From Nocardioides currus (GTDB lineage: Bacteria > Actinomycetota > Actinomycetes > Propionibacteriales > Nocardioidaceae): a DNA stretch of 64,000 nt. The first letter of the stretch is position 1. Every line of letters starts with the position of its first letter. Below, piece after piece: positions 41,196 through 50,818 of the stretch. The notes beneath the pieces were generated by a model that ran no database searches, was not told where the DNA came from, and saw only the letters and a list, made by a program, of their open reading frames with translations. Location: positions 1 through 64,000 of the forward strand of contig NZ_PYXZ01000005.1 of assembly GCF_003057875.1 (NCBI RefSeq), written 5' to 3'. The position numbers and the translations under genes were made by a program.

Positions 41196-44100
41196 CCGGT
41201 CAGGCACCCCGGGCCGAGGAGCTGCTTGAGGTCGGCGAACAGCGCCGGCGACGGCGTGACGCGGTGGTGGTCGCCGACCTTGAGCACGATCGTCTTGTCG
41301 CGCATGCGGACGTTGAGGAGCACCTCGGTGACCCCGGGGTGGGTCGCCAGCACGTCCTTGAGGCTGTCGACGACCCCCGGGTTGATGCGGGTCTGCGGCA
41401 GGTTGACCGAGACCGGGCCCGACGGGCCGTCGGACAGGTCGGGGACCGTGACCTCCTGCGCGCGCAGCTCGGGCTGGTCCTTGTCGCGGGAGAGCTGGCC
41501 CTTGACCCGGATGATGGCGTCCTCGACGAGGTGGGCCGAGGCCAGCTGGTAGGCGCTCGGGAACAGCAGCACCTCGATGGCGCCGTCGAGGTCCTCGAGG
41601 GTGACCGTGGCCCACGAGTCGCCCTTCTTGGTGATCTTGCGCTGCACGCTGGTCACCAGCCCGCTGATGGTGAGCGTCGAGCCGTGCTGGCGCTCCTCGT
41701 CGAGCATCAGCTGGCCGATCGTGCAGTCGGTGCCGGTCTGGAGCACGTGCTCGAGCCCGAGCAGCGGGTGGTCGGAGACGTAGAGCCCGAGCATCTCCCG
41801 CTCGTGGCCGAGCAGCGTCATCTTGTCCCAGTCGTCGATCTCGGGGATCGCGACGTTCACCCCGAAGCCGCCGTCGGCCTCGTCGAGCCCGCCGAACAAG
41901 GAGTCCTGGCCGATCGCCTCGTTCTTCTTGATGTCGATGTACTGGTCCACGGCCATCTCGTGGATGGTCACCAGCGCGCGCCGCTTGTGCTTCATCTCGT
42001 CGAAGGCGCCCGCCTTGATCAGCGACTCGATCACGCGCTTGTTGCACACGTGGACCGGGACCTTGTCCATGAAGTCGTTGAAGTCGGCGTAGCGGCCCTT
42101 CTCCTCGCGCCCGCTGGCGATGCCCTCGACGACGTTCACGCCGACGTTGCGGATGGCGGTCAGCCCGAAGCGGATGTCGTTGCCGACCGGGGTGAAGTTG
42201 GCGTGCGACTCGTTGACGTCGGGCGGCAGCACCTGGATCTTCATCCGGCGGCACTCGTTGAGGTAGATCGCCGACTTGTCCTTGTCGTCGCGCGTCGAGG
42301 TCAGCAGCGCGGCCATGTATTCCGCCGGGTAGTTGGCCTTGAGGTAGGCGGTCCAGTAGGACACGAGGCCGTAGGCCGCCGAGTGGGCCTTGTTGAAGGC
42401 GTAGTCGGAGAAGGGCAGCAGGATGTCCCACAGCGTCTTGATCGCGGCGTGGGAGTAGCCCCTCTCCAGCATGCCGCCGGAGAAGCCGGCGAACTGCTTG
42501 TCCAGCTCCTCCTTCTTCTTCTTGCCCATCGCGCGCCGCAGGATGTCGGCCTCACCGAGCGTGAAGCCGGCGAGCTTCTGGGCGATCGCCATCACCTGCT
42601 CCTGGTAGACGATCAGGCCGTAGGTCTCGCCCAGCACGTCGGCCAGCGGCTCGGCCAGCTCGGGGTGGATGGCCTCCACGGCCTCGCGCCCGGTCTTGCG
42701 GCGGGCGTACTTGTTGTGGGAGTCGGCACCCATCGGGCCGGGTCGGTAGAGCGCACCGACCGCGGAGATGTCCTCGAAGGTGTCGGGTCGCATCGAGCGC
42801 AGCAGCGAGCGCATCGGCCCACCGTCGAGCTGGAAGACGCCCAGGGTGTCGCCGCGCTGGAGGAGGGCGTACGTCGCCTCGTCGGTCAGCGGCAGGTCCT
42901 CGAGCACCACGGTCTCGCCGCGGTTGGCCTGGATGTTCTTCACCGCGTCGTCGAGCACGGTGAGGTTGCGCAGCCCGAGGAAGTCCATCTTGATCAGGCC
43001 GAGGCCCTCACACGTGGGGTAGTCGAACTGGGTGATCATGGCGCCGTCGGCGGGGCGCTTGAGCATCGGGATGATGTCGAGCAGCGGCTCGCTGGACATG
43101 ATGACGCCGGCGGCGTGCACGCCCCACTGCCGCTTCAGTCCCTCGATCCCCACCGCGGTGTCGACGACGCGCTTGACGTCGTTGTCGGCCTCGTAGAGGG
43201 AGCGGAACTCCCCGCCCTCGCCGTACCTCTTGTGGTCGGGGTTGAAGATCTCCTGGAGCGGGACGTCCTTGCCCATCACCGCGGCCGGCATGGCCTTGGT
43301 GATGCGGTCGCCCATGGCGAACGGGTAGCCGAGGATGCGCGAGGAGTCCTTGACGGCCTGCTTGGCCTTGATGGTGCCGTAGGTGACGATGTAGGAGACC
43401 CGCTCGTCGCCGTACTTCTCCGTGACGTAGCGGATGACCTCGCCGCGTCGACGCTCGTCGAAGTCGATGTCGAAGTCGGGCATCGAGACGCGGTCGGGGT
43501 TGAGGAACCGCTCGAAGATGAGGCCGTGGACCAGCGGGTCGAGGTCGGTGATCCGCATGGCGTAGGCGACCATCGAGCCGGCGCCGGAGCCACGACCCGG
43601 GCCGACCCGGATGCCGTTGTCCTTGGCCCAGTTGATGAAGTCGGCGACGACGAGGAAGTAGCCCGGGAAGCCCATCTGGGTGATGACGCCGACCTCGAAG
43701 TCGGCCTGCTTGCGCACGTCGTCGGGGATGCCGCCGGGATAGCGCACCGCGAGGCCGCGCTCGACCTCCTTGACCAGCCAGGAGTCCTCGTTCTCGCCCT
43801 CGGGACAGGGGAACTTCGGCATGTAGGTGCCGCTGCCCTCGTTGAACGACACGTCGCACCGCTCGGCGATCCACAGGGTGTTGTCGCACGCCTCGCGCAG
43901 GTCGTACTTGTCGACCCACAGCGCGCGCATCTCGGCCGGGGACTTGATGTAGTAGCCGTCGCCGGAGAACGCGAAGCGCTGGCCCGGGCCGTCACCGGCC
44001 GGGATGTCCATCGTCGAGCCGGAGTTGATGCAGAGCAGGTGCTCCTGGCTCGGCGCGTCCTCCCGGTTGACGTAGTGGGAGTCGTTGGTGGCCAGCAGCG

Positions 44101-44749
44101 GGATCCGCAGGTCCTTGGCCAGTCGCAGCAGGCCGTCGCGGACGCGGCGCTCGATGTCGAGGCCGTGGTCCATGAGCTCGAGGAAGTAGTTGTCGCGACC
44201 CAGGATCTCCTGGAAGTCGGCCGCGGTCTGGCGGGCCGCGTCGTAGTTGTCGTGGCGCAGGTGGACCTGGATCTCACCGCTGGGGCAGCCGGTCGTGCCG
44301 ATGATCCCGGCGCTGTGCTGCGAGAGCAGCTCGCGGTCGGCGCGCGGGTGCTGGAAGAAGCCGTCGCGCCACGCCCCGGTCGAGAGCCGGAACAGGTTGT
44401 GCATGCCCTCGGTGGTCTCGCTCAGCAGCGTCATGTGGGTGTAGGCACCGCGACTGGAGACGTCGTCGGGGCCGCCCTTGTAGAAGTTGACGCGCTTGCG
44501 CTCGAAGCGGCTGATGTTGGGGGTGAAGTAGGCCTCCATGCCGATGATCGGCTTGACCCCGGCGGCCTTGCACTGGCGGTAGAACTCGTAGGCCCCGAAG
44601 ACGTTGCCGTGGTCGGTCATCGCCACGGCCGGCATGCCCAGCTCGGCGGTGCGCTCCGCGAGGTCCTTCAGCCGGGCCGCGCCGTCCAGCATGGAGTACT
44701 CGGTGTGGACGTGCAGGTGCGCGAAGTTGTCTCCTGAGCCGGCAGACAT
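41192..44749 (-). CDS. dnaE: DNA polymerase III subunit alpha
   Basis: The replicative DNA polymerase. A 1185-residue DnaE1: an N-terminal PHP domain (FAHLHVHTEYSMLDG) keeps its His residues, so proofreading may occur there. The catalytic acid triad includes the PDFDIDFDE motif, and GRGSGAGSMVAYAM and GTIKAKQAVKDSSR are polymerase segments. The end carries the OB-fold (LTISGLVTSVQRKITKKGDSW). The length is normal, so no intein is present. ATG 44749 has GGAAG eight bases upstream; GTG 44764 is less likely. Confidence 0.97.
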   Translation of the reverse strand: MSAGSGDNFAHLHVHTEYSMLDGAARLKDLAERTAELGMPAVAMTDHGNVFGAYEFYRQCKAAGVKPIIGMEAYFTPNISRFERKRVNFYKGGPDDVSSRGAYTHMTLLSETTEGMHNLFRLSTGAWRDGFFQHPRADRELLSQHSAGIIGTTGCPSGEIQVHLRHDNYDAARQTAADFQEILGRDNYFLELMDHGLDIERRVRDGLLRLAKDLRIPLLATNDSHYVNREDAPSQEHLLCINSGSTMDIPAGDGPGQRFAFSGDGYYIKSPAEMRALWVDKYDLREACDNTLWIAERCDVSFNEGSGTYMPKFPCPEGENEDSWLVKEVERGLAVRYPGGIPDDVRKQADFEVGVITQMGFPGYFLVVADFINWAKDNGIRVGPGRGSGAGSMVAYAMRITDLDPLVHGLIFERFLNPDRVSMPDFDIDFDERRRGEVIRYVTEKYGDERVSYIVTYGTIKAKQAVKDSSRILGYPFAMGDRITKAMPAAVMGKDVPLQEIFNPDHKRYGEGGEFRSLYEADNDVKRVVDTAVGIEGLKRQWGVHAAGVIMSSEPLLDIIPMLKRPADGAMITQFDYPTCEGLGLIKMDFLGLRNLTVLDDAVKNIQANRGETVVLEDLPLTDEATYALLQRGDTLGVFQLDGGPMRSLLRSMRPDTFEDISAVGALYRPGPMGADSHNKYARRKTGREAVEAIHPELAEPLADVLGETYGLIVYQEQVMAIAQKLAGFTLGEADILRRAMGKKKKEELDKQFAGFSGGMLERGYSHAAIKTLWDILLPFSDYAFNKAHSAAYGLVSYWTAYLKANYPAEYMAALLTSTRDDKDKSAIYLNECRRMKIQVLPPDVNESHANFTPVGNDIRFGLTAIRNVGVNVVEGIASGREEKGRYADFNDFMDKVPVHVCNKRVIESLIKAGAFDEMKHKRRALVTIHEMAVDQYIDIKKNEAIGQDSLFGGLDEADGGFGVNVAIPEIDDWDKMTLLGHEREMLGLYVSDHPLLGLEHVLQTGTDCTIGQLMLDEERQHGSTLTISGLVTSVQRKITKKGDSWATVTLEDLDGAIEVLLFPSAYQLASAHLVEDAIIRVKGQLSRDKDQPELRAQEVTVPDLSDGPSGPVSVNLPQTRINPGVVDSLKDVLATHPGVTEVLLNVRMRDKTIVLKVGDHHRVTPSPALFADLKQLLGPGCLTG

Positions 44750-44836
44750 GAGTCGGTCTTCCACACCTTCCGTGGGTCGCTGGTCGGGACGCAGATCGGG
44801 GGGTGGCCGACGCGTCTGAGGGGGAAGATCGCCAGC

Positions 44837-45844
44837 CTACGTCAGTCTGGCAGGGCCCACCGACAGGACACTCGCGTGCCCTCGGAGCCAGTCGATGGCC
44901 TGGCCGTGACCGTGCGTGAGGGCCACCGGACGCCCGTCCAGGGCCAGCACGAAACGACCGACGGGGACCTCCAGCCCGCCCGTCACCCGCTCGAGCACGT
45001 GCGGCGCCTCGTTGCTCACCCAGCGACACTCCCCCGCCGCGACCAGCGTCGTCATCAGGTCGTGGAAGTGCTCGCGGCGGTCGTCCTCGAGGTAGGCGAT
45101 GACGGCGCTGTGGAAGACCACCGGCGTGCCGTGGCGCCTCGCCTCGGCGAGCAGGGCCGGCAGCTCGTCGACGAGGTCGCCGCGCACGATCGACGGCGGC
45201 TCCCGGCGAGCGATCTCCACCGCCTGCTCGAGCCGTGCGCGGCGTACGTCCTGCTCGGGCCACACGAGGATGGTCAGCCACGCCATGGCGTCCTCGTCGC
45301 GTACGTCGAGGGGGTTGAGGTCGACACCGCCCCGCCAGCCCACCTCGGGGTGGGCGCGCGGCACCGGCAGGTCGCCGGTCGCCGTGGCCGTCAGCGTCGG
45401 CCCGCCGCTGCCGGCGAGGCTTCCGATCGGCGACCAGTCGTAGTCGTAGCGGTCGGGGAACAGGCACAGTCCGGCGCTGGTGCCGACCTCGACGAGCGAG
45501 ATCGGACCCGGGAGCTGCGCGAGCACGGGGGTCAGGGTCGCCAGCCGGCCGACCTCGTTGGTCTGGGTGGCGCGGTCGCGGATCGTCGCCTTGACCGCTG
45601 CCTCCTGGTCGAGGAGCACCGACCGCAGGCCGTCGTAGGGGCCGGGCGCGGGTGCGCCGTGCCAGCGCGCGGCGGCGAACACGAGGTTGGGCTGCTGCTT
45701 GAGGCGCGGCAGGTCCGCCAGCCACGTGTGCACCTCCGGGTCGTCGGCCACCCCGAAGGCCCAGTCGACGAAGCAGGCGGAGTCGCCGGCGGCGTACGCC
45801 GCGAAGTCGCGGTAGCGGTCAGCGATGTCACCGTCGAGCTGCAC
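44837..45844 (-). CDS. DUF2332 family protein
   Basis: A 335-residue protein with the DUF2332 pattern: LADLPRLKQQPNLVFAAARW near the N-terminus, SLVEVGTSAGLCLFPDRYDYDW in the middle, and SIVRGDLVDELPALLAEA later. The VEVGTSAGL segment resembles the nucleotide-binding loop of a Rossmann methyltransferase, so SAM binding is possible. The family is common in actinobacteria and has no known role. It is transcribed towards dnaE with about 90 bp between them and no clear terminator. Confidence 0.85.
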   Translation of the reverse strand: MQLDGDIADRYRDFAAYAAGDSACFVDWAFGVADDPEVHTWLADLPRLKQQPNLVFAAARWHGAPAPGPYDGLRSVLLDQEAAVKATIRDRATQTNEVGRLATLTPVLAQLPGPISLVEVGTSAGLCLFPDRYDYDWSPIGSLAGSGGPTLTATATGDLPVPRAHPEVGWRGGVDLNPLDVRDEDAMAWLTILVWPEQDVRRARLEQAVEIARREPPSIVRGDLVDELPALLAEARRHGTPVVFHSAVIAYLEDDRREHFHDLMTTLVAAGECRWVSNEAPHVLERVTGGLEVPVGRFVLALDGRPVALTHGHGQAIDWLRGHASVLSVGPARLT

Positions 45845-45862
45845 AGCGCCACGCTAGCCGGG

Positions 45863-46402
45863 TCAGGGCAGCAGGTTGGCGATCTCCTCGGCGGCCGCAT
45901 CGACCTGGTGCCGCTCGGATCGCACGAACACCGCCCGGTCCACGACCGCGAGCTCGCGCGCCAGGGCCCCGGCCATCAGCACGGCGTCGGTGCCGCCGAG
46001 CTCGCGCAGGATCCGCTGGGAGGTCGTGGTCCACGGGTTGCCGGAGCTGCGGCGCTGCCAGCGCATGGCCAGCTCGTCGCGGGAGGCGTCGATGAACACG
46101 TGGACGTACGGCACGCCGCACATCAGCGCCAGTGACTTGAAGTTGGCCAGCTCGGCGTCCTGCATGACGAGCTGCGGCAGGACCACCGCGCGTCCTGTCG
46201 CGAGCTGCGCGGCCATCATCTCGCGGGCCACCGGGCGGATCTGGGCGCCGGCACGGGCGAAGTCGTCCTGCCACCCGCCGAGGAGGGTGCGCAGGACGTC
46301 GATGTCGCAGTTGAGCCAGCCCGGCCGGGTGGCGACCAGCCGCTCGGCGATGGTCGACTTGCCCACCCCCGGAGCACCGTTGAGGTGCAGGAGCAGGCTC
46401 AC
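45863..46402 (-). CDS. small P-loop kinase
   Basis: A 179-residue P-loop protein with Walker A GAPGVGKST at the N-terminus, an acidic Asp in LNCDIDVLRTLLGG at the second strand, and a lid-like basic stretch (AMRWQRRSSGNPWTT). This pattern fits a small-molecule kinase of the adenylate-kinase/AAA_33 type rather than a motor ATPase. The phosphate acceptor is not known. GTG 46402 overlaps the preceding gene's stop by GTGA, so the two are translationally coupled. Confidence 0.85.
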   Translation of the reverse strand: MSLLLHLNGAPGVGKSTIAERLVATRPGWLNCDIDVLRTLLGGWQDDFARAGAQIRPVAREMMAAQLATGRAVVLPQLVMQDAELANFKSLALMCGVPYVHVFIDASRDELAMRWQRRSSGNPWTTTSQRILRELGGTDAVLMAGALARELAVVDRAVFVRSERHQVDAAAEEIANLLP

Positions 46403-47106
46403 CGCTCCCGGTCCGGGCGCGCGGCGTCGAGTGACTCGGTGATGATGGCGTGCACGATCCGCGCCACTCGCTCCTCTCCCAGCTCGGGCACCACGGCGGC
46501 GACCCGACGCACGACGTCGGCCTCCCGAGCGGCGTCGCGTCCGGACGAGATCTTGACGTCCTGCACGGCCCGGGTCAAGGCCACCCGACGGGCCAGGACG
46601 TCACCCAGCAGCTCGTCCACCTCGTCGATCATCGACCGGAAGCAGGCCAGCGGCTCGACGCCCGGCCAGACCATCTTCACGTCCGGCGCCCGCTCCTCGT
46701 TGGCCGAGCCGTCGGTGCGCTCGAGCTCGACGAAGCCGTGGGCGCGGTAGAAGGCACGCGCGGGGGCGTTCATCTCGAAGACCCACAGCCCGAAGCCGTC
46801 GGGACGCAGCGACTTCGCCACCTCGACCAGCGTCGAGCCGACGCCGCGCCGCTGGGCGCCGGGATCGACGTACAACCCGTCGAGCCAGGTCGGGGTCAGG
46901 TTGGCGAACCCGACGACGCGGTCGTCCGACTCGGCGACCCAGACGTCGCGGGTCGCCAGGTCCCAGCCGCCCACCCAGGTGCGTACGTCGGCGGGCGGGT
47001 GCACGCCGGGAGGCATGGCCGCGACCTCGCGGGCCGCGAGGTAGACCTCCGCGATCGCGGGCAGGTCGGCGCGCGAGGCGAGACGCAGGGAGGTCTCAGT
47101 GCTCAT
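46399..47106 (-). CDS. GNAT acetyltransferase fused to a chorismate-mutase-like domain
   Basis: A 235-residue two-domain protein. Residues 5-150 form a GNAT domain with the acetyl-CoA loop QRRGVG (85-90) and [13 protein letters not shown]. Residues 155-227 look like an AroQ-type chorismate mutase helix bundle: R157, R173/R174 (LARRVAL), K185 (VQDVKISSG) and R190/R194 fall where the AroQ Arg and Lys residues lie. Whether it makes prephenate is untested. ATG 47106 overlaps the rluD end by 11 bases. Confidence 0.85.
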   Translation of the reverse strand: MSTETSLRLASRADLPAIAEVYLAAREVAAMPPGVHPPADVRTWVGGWDLATRDVWVAESDDRVVGFANLTPTWLDGLYVDPGAQRRGVGSTLVEVAKSLRPDGFGLWVFEMNAPARAFYRAHGFVELERTDGSANEERAPDVKMVWPGVEPLACFRSMIDEVDELLGDVLARRVALTRAVQDVKISSGRDAAREADVVRRVAAVVPELGEERVARIVHAIITESLDAARPDRER

Positions 47107-48061
47107 CTCGGATGACCTCGAGGGCACGGGCGAGGTCGTCGGGGTACGTCGACTCGTACTCCACGTAGTCACCGCTGTCCGGGTGCTCGAAGCCCAGCTT
47201 CAGCGCGTGCAGCCACTGGCGCTCGAGACCGACGCGGCGGGCCAGCGTGGGGTCGGCGCCGTAGGTGATGTCGCCGACGCAGGGGTGCTTCAGGGCCGAC
47301 ATGTGAACCCGGATCTGGTGGGTGCGCCCGGTCTCGAGGTGGATCTCGAGCAGCGAGGCGAAGCGGTGGGCCTCGAGCGTCTCGTAGTGGGTGACGCTGT
47401 GGCGGCCGTCCGCCATCACGGCGAACTTGTAGTCGTGCTTCGGGTGGCGCCCGATCGGCGCGTCGACGGTGCCCGACAGCGGGTCGGGGTGGCCCTGCAC
47501 CAGCGCGTGGTAGGTCTTGTCGACCGTGCGGTGGCGGAAGGCGTTCTTGAGCACGGAGTAGGAGTGCTCGGACTTCGCGATCACCATCACGCCCGAGGTG
47601 CCGACGTCGAGGCGCTGCACGATGCCCTCGCGCTCACGTGCCCCCGAGGTGGAGATGCGGAAGCCGGCGCCGGCGAGGTGTCCGACGACGGTCGGACCGG
47701 ACCAGCCGGGCGAGGGGTGCACCGCGACCCCGACGGGCTTGTCGATCACCACGATCGCGTCGTCGTCGTGGATGATCTTGATGCCCTCGACGATCTCGGG
47801 GACCACCTCGAGCGGGTCGACCTCGGCGGGGATCGTCACGTCGAGCATCGAGCCGGCGTGCACGCGGTCGCTCTTGCCGACGGAGGCCGAGTCGACCTGC
47901 ACGTGGCCCTGGGCGATCAGGTCGGCGGCCTTGGTGCGGGAGAAGCCGAACATCCGCGCCATCGCGGCGTCGACACGCTCGCCGGCCAGCCCCTCCGGCA
48001 CCAGGACCGTCCGGTGGTCGGAGTAGCTGCCCACACTGTCCTGGTCGGCTCGCTCGCTCAC
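47096..48061 (-). CDS. rluD: ribosomal large-subunit pseudouridine synthase, RluD type
   Basis: Makes pseudouridines in 23S rRNA. A 321-residue RluA-family enzyme with an N-terminal S4 domain ([25 protein letters not shown]) and a catalytic domain with the HRLD-type motif here as [17 protein letters not shown], whose Asp is catalytic. [21 protein letters not shown] is the second conserved motif. GTG 48061 overlaps the lspA stop by GTGA. Confidence 0.95.
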   Translation of the reverse strand: MSERADQDSVGSYSDHRTVLVPEGLAGERVDAAMARMFGFSRTKAADLIAQGHVQVDSASVGKSDRVHAGSMLDVTIPAEVDPLEVVPEIVEGIKIIHDDDAIVVIDKPVGVAVHPSPGWSGPTVVGHLAGAGFRISTSGAREREGIVQRLDVGTSGVMVIAKSEHSYSVLKNAFRHRTVDKTYHALVQGHPDPLSGTVDAPIGRHPKHDYKFAVMADGRHSVTHYETLEAHRFASLLEIHLETGRTHQIRVHMSALKHPCVGDITYGADPTLARRVGLERQWLHALKLGFEHPDSGDYVEYESTYPDDLARALEVIRDEH

Positions 48062-48639
48062 GCGTGGTCCTGCTCGGCCTCGGGCTCGGCGGCGTCGGTG
48101 ACCCGCTCGCCGCGCAGGGTGACGCCGCGCAGGCTCTGCAGGATGATCACGCCGGCTGCGGCCATGATGCACATGTCGGCGATGTTGAAGACGGGCCAGT
48201 TGGGCAGCATGAGCCAGTCGATGACGTGACCGCGCATCACCCCGGGTTCGCGGATGATCCGGTCGGTCAGGTTGCCGCCGACGCCGCCGATGAGTAGCCC
48301 GAGACCCACCGACCACAGCGGGCTGGCGAGGCGGAGGCTCACCACGAGCACGGCGCAGACCGCGACGATGGCCAGGCAGGTCAGCACGGTGGTGAACTCG
48401 GTGCCGGTGCTGAACGCCGCACCCGGGTTGCGCGTCAGGTGCAGGACGAAGAAGTCCCCGACCACATCGATGTCACGGTCCTCCAGCGCGGACAGGGCCC
48501 ACTGCTTCGTGCCGAGGTCGAGGGCGTAGGCGATCACGCCGACCAGGGCGAACAGCCACCAGGTGCTTCGACGTCGGGGGTCCGTGGCAGCCGGCCCCGT
48601 GTCGCTGGGATTCAGCGACGCTCCTCGCGCTGCTTGCAT
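48058..48639 (-). CDS. lspA: lipoprotein signal peptidase
   Basis: Cleaves the signal peptide of prolipoproteins in the membrane. About 193 residues, with four membrane helices. The catalytic Asps lie in [10 protein letters not shown] and in [12 protein letters not shown], both family motifs, and the conserved Asn in [18 protein letters not shown] 48639 gives an extended N-terminus that overlaps the TraR gene end by 28 bases and has no ribosome site. A CTG at 48615, overlapping the TraR stop as CTGA with GAGGAG five bases upstream, is a strong alternative start. Confidence 0.93.
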   Translation of the reverse strand: MQAARGASLNPSDTGPAATDPRRRSTWWLFALVGVIAYALDLGTKQWALSALEDRDIDVVGDFFVLHLTRNPGAAFSTGTEFTTVLTCLAIVAVCAVLVVSLRLASPLWSVGLGLLIGGVGGNLTDRIIREPGVMRGHVIDWLMLPNWPVFNIADMCIMAAAGVIILQSLRGVTLRGERVTDAAEPEAEQDHA

Positions 48640-49703
48640 GACATGCACAGTGTGGCACGCGGGAAAGCCATCAGCCGCATCTTGCCGATGGGCTCCCCGC
48701 ACGACTCGCACACGCCGTAGGTGCCGTCGTGGATGCGGCCCAGGGCCTTGTCGATCTGGGCCACCATGTCGCGCTCGTTGTTGACGACCGTGAGCTCGTG
48801 GTCGCGCTCGAAGCTGGTGGCCCCCATGTCGGCCTGGTCGTGGCCGGCACCGTCGCCGGCGTCCTTCATCAGTCCGGCGAGGTCCTGCTCGGCGTGCTCG
48901 ATGAGCTCGACGAGCTTGTCGCGCTGCGTGTGCAGCTCGGTGAGGACCTCCTTGATGTCGGCATCGGTCCAGGCGTCCTCACCCTCCTTCACCACCAGCG
49001 CGGAGACGGGGGCCTTCTTGGGCGATGCCTTGGTCACGGGTGCCTTCTTCGCTGGTGCCTTCGCGGCTGACTTCGATGCTGACTTCGATGCTGCTGACTT
49101 CGGTGCTGTTGACTTCGCGGCCGTGGCGACCGGGGCCGTGGCCTTGGCCGCCGTGGCGGCCTTCGCGGGCGTCGTCTTCTTGGCGGGCGTGGCCTTGGTC
49201 GCCGCCTTCTTCGCGGGAGCCTTCGTGGCCGTCTTCGTGGCGGGCGTGGCCTTGGTCGCGGCCGTCGTCGCCGTCTTCTTCGCGGAGGCCTCCGTCCCGG
49301 CCTTCTTCGCCGCCGGCGCCGCCTTCGTCGCGGGCGTCTTCTTCGCCGCGGTCTTCGTCGCGGGCGTCTTCTTCGCCACGGTCTTCGTGGCGGACGCCTT
49401 CGTCGCCGGCGCGGCCTTCGTCGCAGGAGCCGTGGCCTTCTTCGCGGGGGCCTTCTTCGCGGGAGCCTTCGTGGCCTTCGTCGCGGGGGCCTTCTTCGCG
49501 GGAGCCTTCGTGGCCTTCGTCGCGGGGGCCTTCTTCGCGGGAGCCTTCGCAGCGGGTGCCGCCTTCTTCGCCGGCGCCGCCTTGGTGGCCGACGTGCTCG
49601 CCGTGCTGCCGGCGGCTGCCTTGCTCGTGCCGCGTCGTCCGATCACCTTCTTGGCTGCGGCAGCAGCGGTTCCGGCAAGGGACTTGCGAGTGCTGCGTGC
49701 CAT
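48612..49703 (-). CDS. TraR/DksA zinc-finger protein with a histone-like Lys/Ala/Pro tail
   Basis: A 363-residue protein. Residues 1 to about 235 are a low-complexity Lys/Ala/Pro/Thr tract with repeats such as KAPAKKAPATKAT, resembling histone H1 and the tail of mycobacterial HupB. The last third is a DksA/TraR module: a coiled coil (VLTELHTQRDKLVELIEHAEQ), then a C4 zinc finger (CESC, 17 residues, CMSC). DksA proteins act in the secondary channel of RNA polymerase; the tail should bind DNA or RNA. GAGGAG precedes ATG 49703. Confidence 0.9.
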   Translation of the reverse strand: MARSTRKSLAGTAAAAAKKVIGRRGTSKAAAGSTASTSATKAAPAKKAAPAAKAPAKKAPATKATKAPAKKAPATKATKAPAKKAPAKKATAPATKAAPATKASATKTVAKKTPATKTAAKKTPATKAAPAAKKAGTEASAKKTATTAATKATPATKTATKAPAKKAATKATPAKKTTPAKAATAAKATAPVATAAKSTAPKSAASKSASKSAAKAPAKKAPVTKASPKKAPVSALVVKEGEDAWTDADIKEVLTELHTQRDKLVELIEHAEQDLAGLMKDAGDGAGHDQADMGATSFERDHELTVVNNERDMVAQIDKALGRIHDGTYGVCESCGEPIGKMRLMAFPRATLCMSCKQREERR

Positions 49704-49810
49704 GACGGGGGTCTCCTCGTGCGCCAAGATCGTGTGGTCCGAGCCACATACGTGGGTGGAGGGTAGTCGCTCGCCGAGCGGTGCTCCAAACGGCTCGCCC
49801 GAAGGGGTGA

Positions 49811-49842
49811 AAACGGCCGGTCCCGCGGGGGGACCGGCCGTT
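49811..49842 (-). terminator. terminator after wag31
   Basis: AACGGCCGGTCC and GGACCGGCCGTT form a 12-bp perfect stem around seven bases, followed on the minus strand by TTTTC. It lies 38 bases past the wag31 stop and is a good intrinsic terminator for it. Confidence 0.8.
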
Positions 49843-49879
49843 GTCGAGGTGCTTCAGGTGCGTGCTGCGAGGGGGCTGA

Positions 49880-50668
49880 TCAGCCCTCTTCCTCACCGAG
49901 GATGGAGCGCAGGCGCTTGGGTGCGGGAGCGTCCCCCTGGGGGATCTCGGCCACCGACGAGTTGCCCTGGAGCGACTCCAGCTGCTGGGTGAAGTAGGTC
50001 TTGAGCCGCGAGCGGTACTCCCGCTCGAACGAGCGCAGCGTCTCGACCTCGGCGTTGAGCTTGTCGCGCTCCTTCTCGAGCTCACCGAACATCTGCTGAC
50101 GACGCTCGGCCGTCTCGGAGTCGAGCATCTGCGAGCGCTGGCGGGCGTCGGCCTCGAGGCGGTCGGACTTGGCCTTCGCCTCCGACTCCAGACGCTCGGC
50201 CTTGGTGCGTGCGGCTCCGACGACCTTGTCGGCCTCGTTCTTGGCCTCCTCGACGAGCTCGTCGGCGTTGCGGGTGGCGAGCTCGAGCAGGCGGGCCGCG
50301 GCGTTGGACGCCTGCGGGACCGTCTCGACCCGGATCGTCTCGACCCCACCGACCGGGGTGGCGGCAGCCAGCGGCGCGGGGGCCGGAGCGGGCGCAGGGG
50401 CGGGCTTCTCCTCCTTGACCGGCTCCGGGGCCACCACGGCGGCGGGCGCCGGGGTCGGGACCGGAGCGGCCGCGGGGGCCGGCGTCGACGACGCACCCGA
50501 CTGCGCGGCCGAGAGCTTGGACCGGAGGTCCTCGTTCTCCTTGGTCAACCTGGCGAGCTCGGCTTCGACCTCGTCGAGGAACTGGTCGACCTCTCCCATG
50601 TCGTAGCCCTCACGGAGGCGGACGGGAGTAAAGCGCTTGTTGCTCACGTCCTCAGGCGTCAGCGGCAT
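49880..50668 (-). CDS. wag31: DivIVA-type polar growth protein
   Basis: Marks cell poles and septa and directs polar wall growth. A 262-residue DivIVA: the N-terminal lipid-binding part LTPEDVSNKRFTPVRLREGY is followed by a first coiled coil. A Pro/Ala linker (residues about 65-110) separates it from the long second coiled coil (AKAKSDRLEADARQRSQML). ATG 50668 is the family start; the frame continues upstream without function. It is followed by a strong terminator and, further on, by the TraR gene. Confidence 0.96.
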   Translation of the reverse strand: MPLTPEDVSNKRFTPVRLREGYDMGEVDQFLDEVEAELARLTKENEDLRSKLSAAQSGASSTPAPAAAPVPTPAPAAVVAPEPVKEEKPAPAPAPAPAPLAAATPVGGVETIRVETVPQASNAAARLLELATRNADELVEEAKNEADKVVGAARTKAERLESEAKAKSDRLEADARQRSQMLDSETAERRQQMFGELEKERDKLNAEVETLRSFEREYRSRLKTYFTQQLESLQGNSSVAEIPQGDAPAPKRLRSILGEEEG

Positions 50669-50725
50669 GACCTCACCCAAACTTTCACGTCGGCGAACTT
50701 GGTTGTCTGTACGTACAAAACACTG

Positions 50726-50745
50726 TGCACCCACATCGTGGTGCA
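50726..50745 (-). promoter_or_regulatory. inverted repeat between yggT and wag31
   Basis: TGCACC, an eight-base spacer, then GGTGCA. On the minus strand it is followed by CAGTGTTTTG, so it could be a weak terminator for yggT. Alternatively it may be an operator for wag31, whose start is 58 bases further on. Confidence 0.35.
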
Positions 50746-50818
50746 ACCACACACACTAGACCCCGCCGTGCACGCGGTGTCAGTGACCCGTGTGACTGGT
50801 GTTTCCGAGCACCTGTCG

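Noticed and set aside
41192..44749. Intein in dnaE
   Set aside because: The length (about 1185 residues) is normal and the sequence is continuous through the polymerase motifs.
49030..49680. Mobile or satellite repeat in the TraR gene
   Set aside because: The DNA repeats encode an in-frame Lys/Ala/Pro tract inside one continuous gene, so they are coding low complexity.
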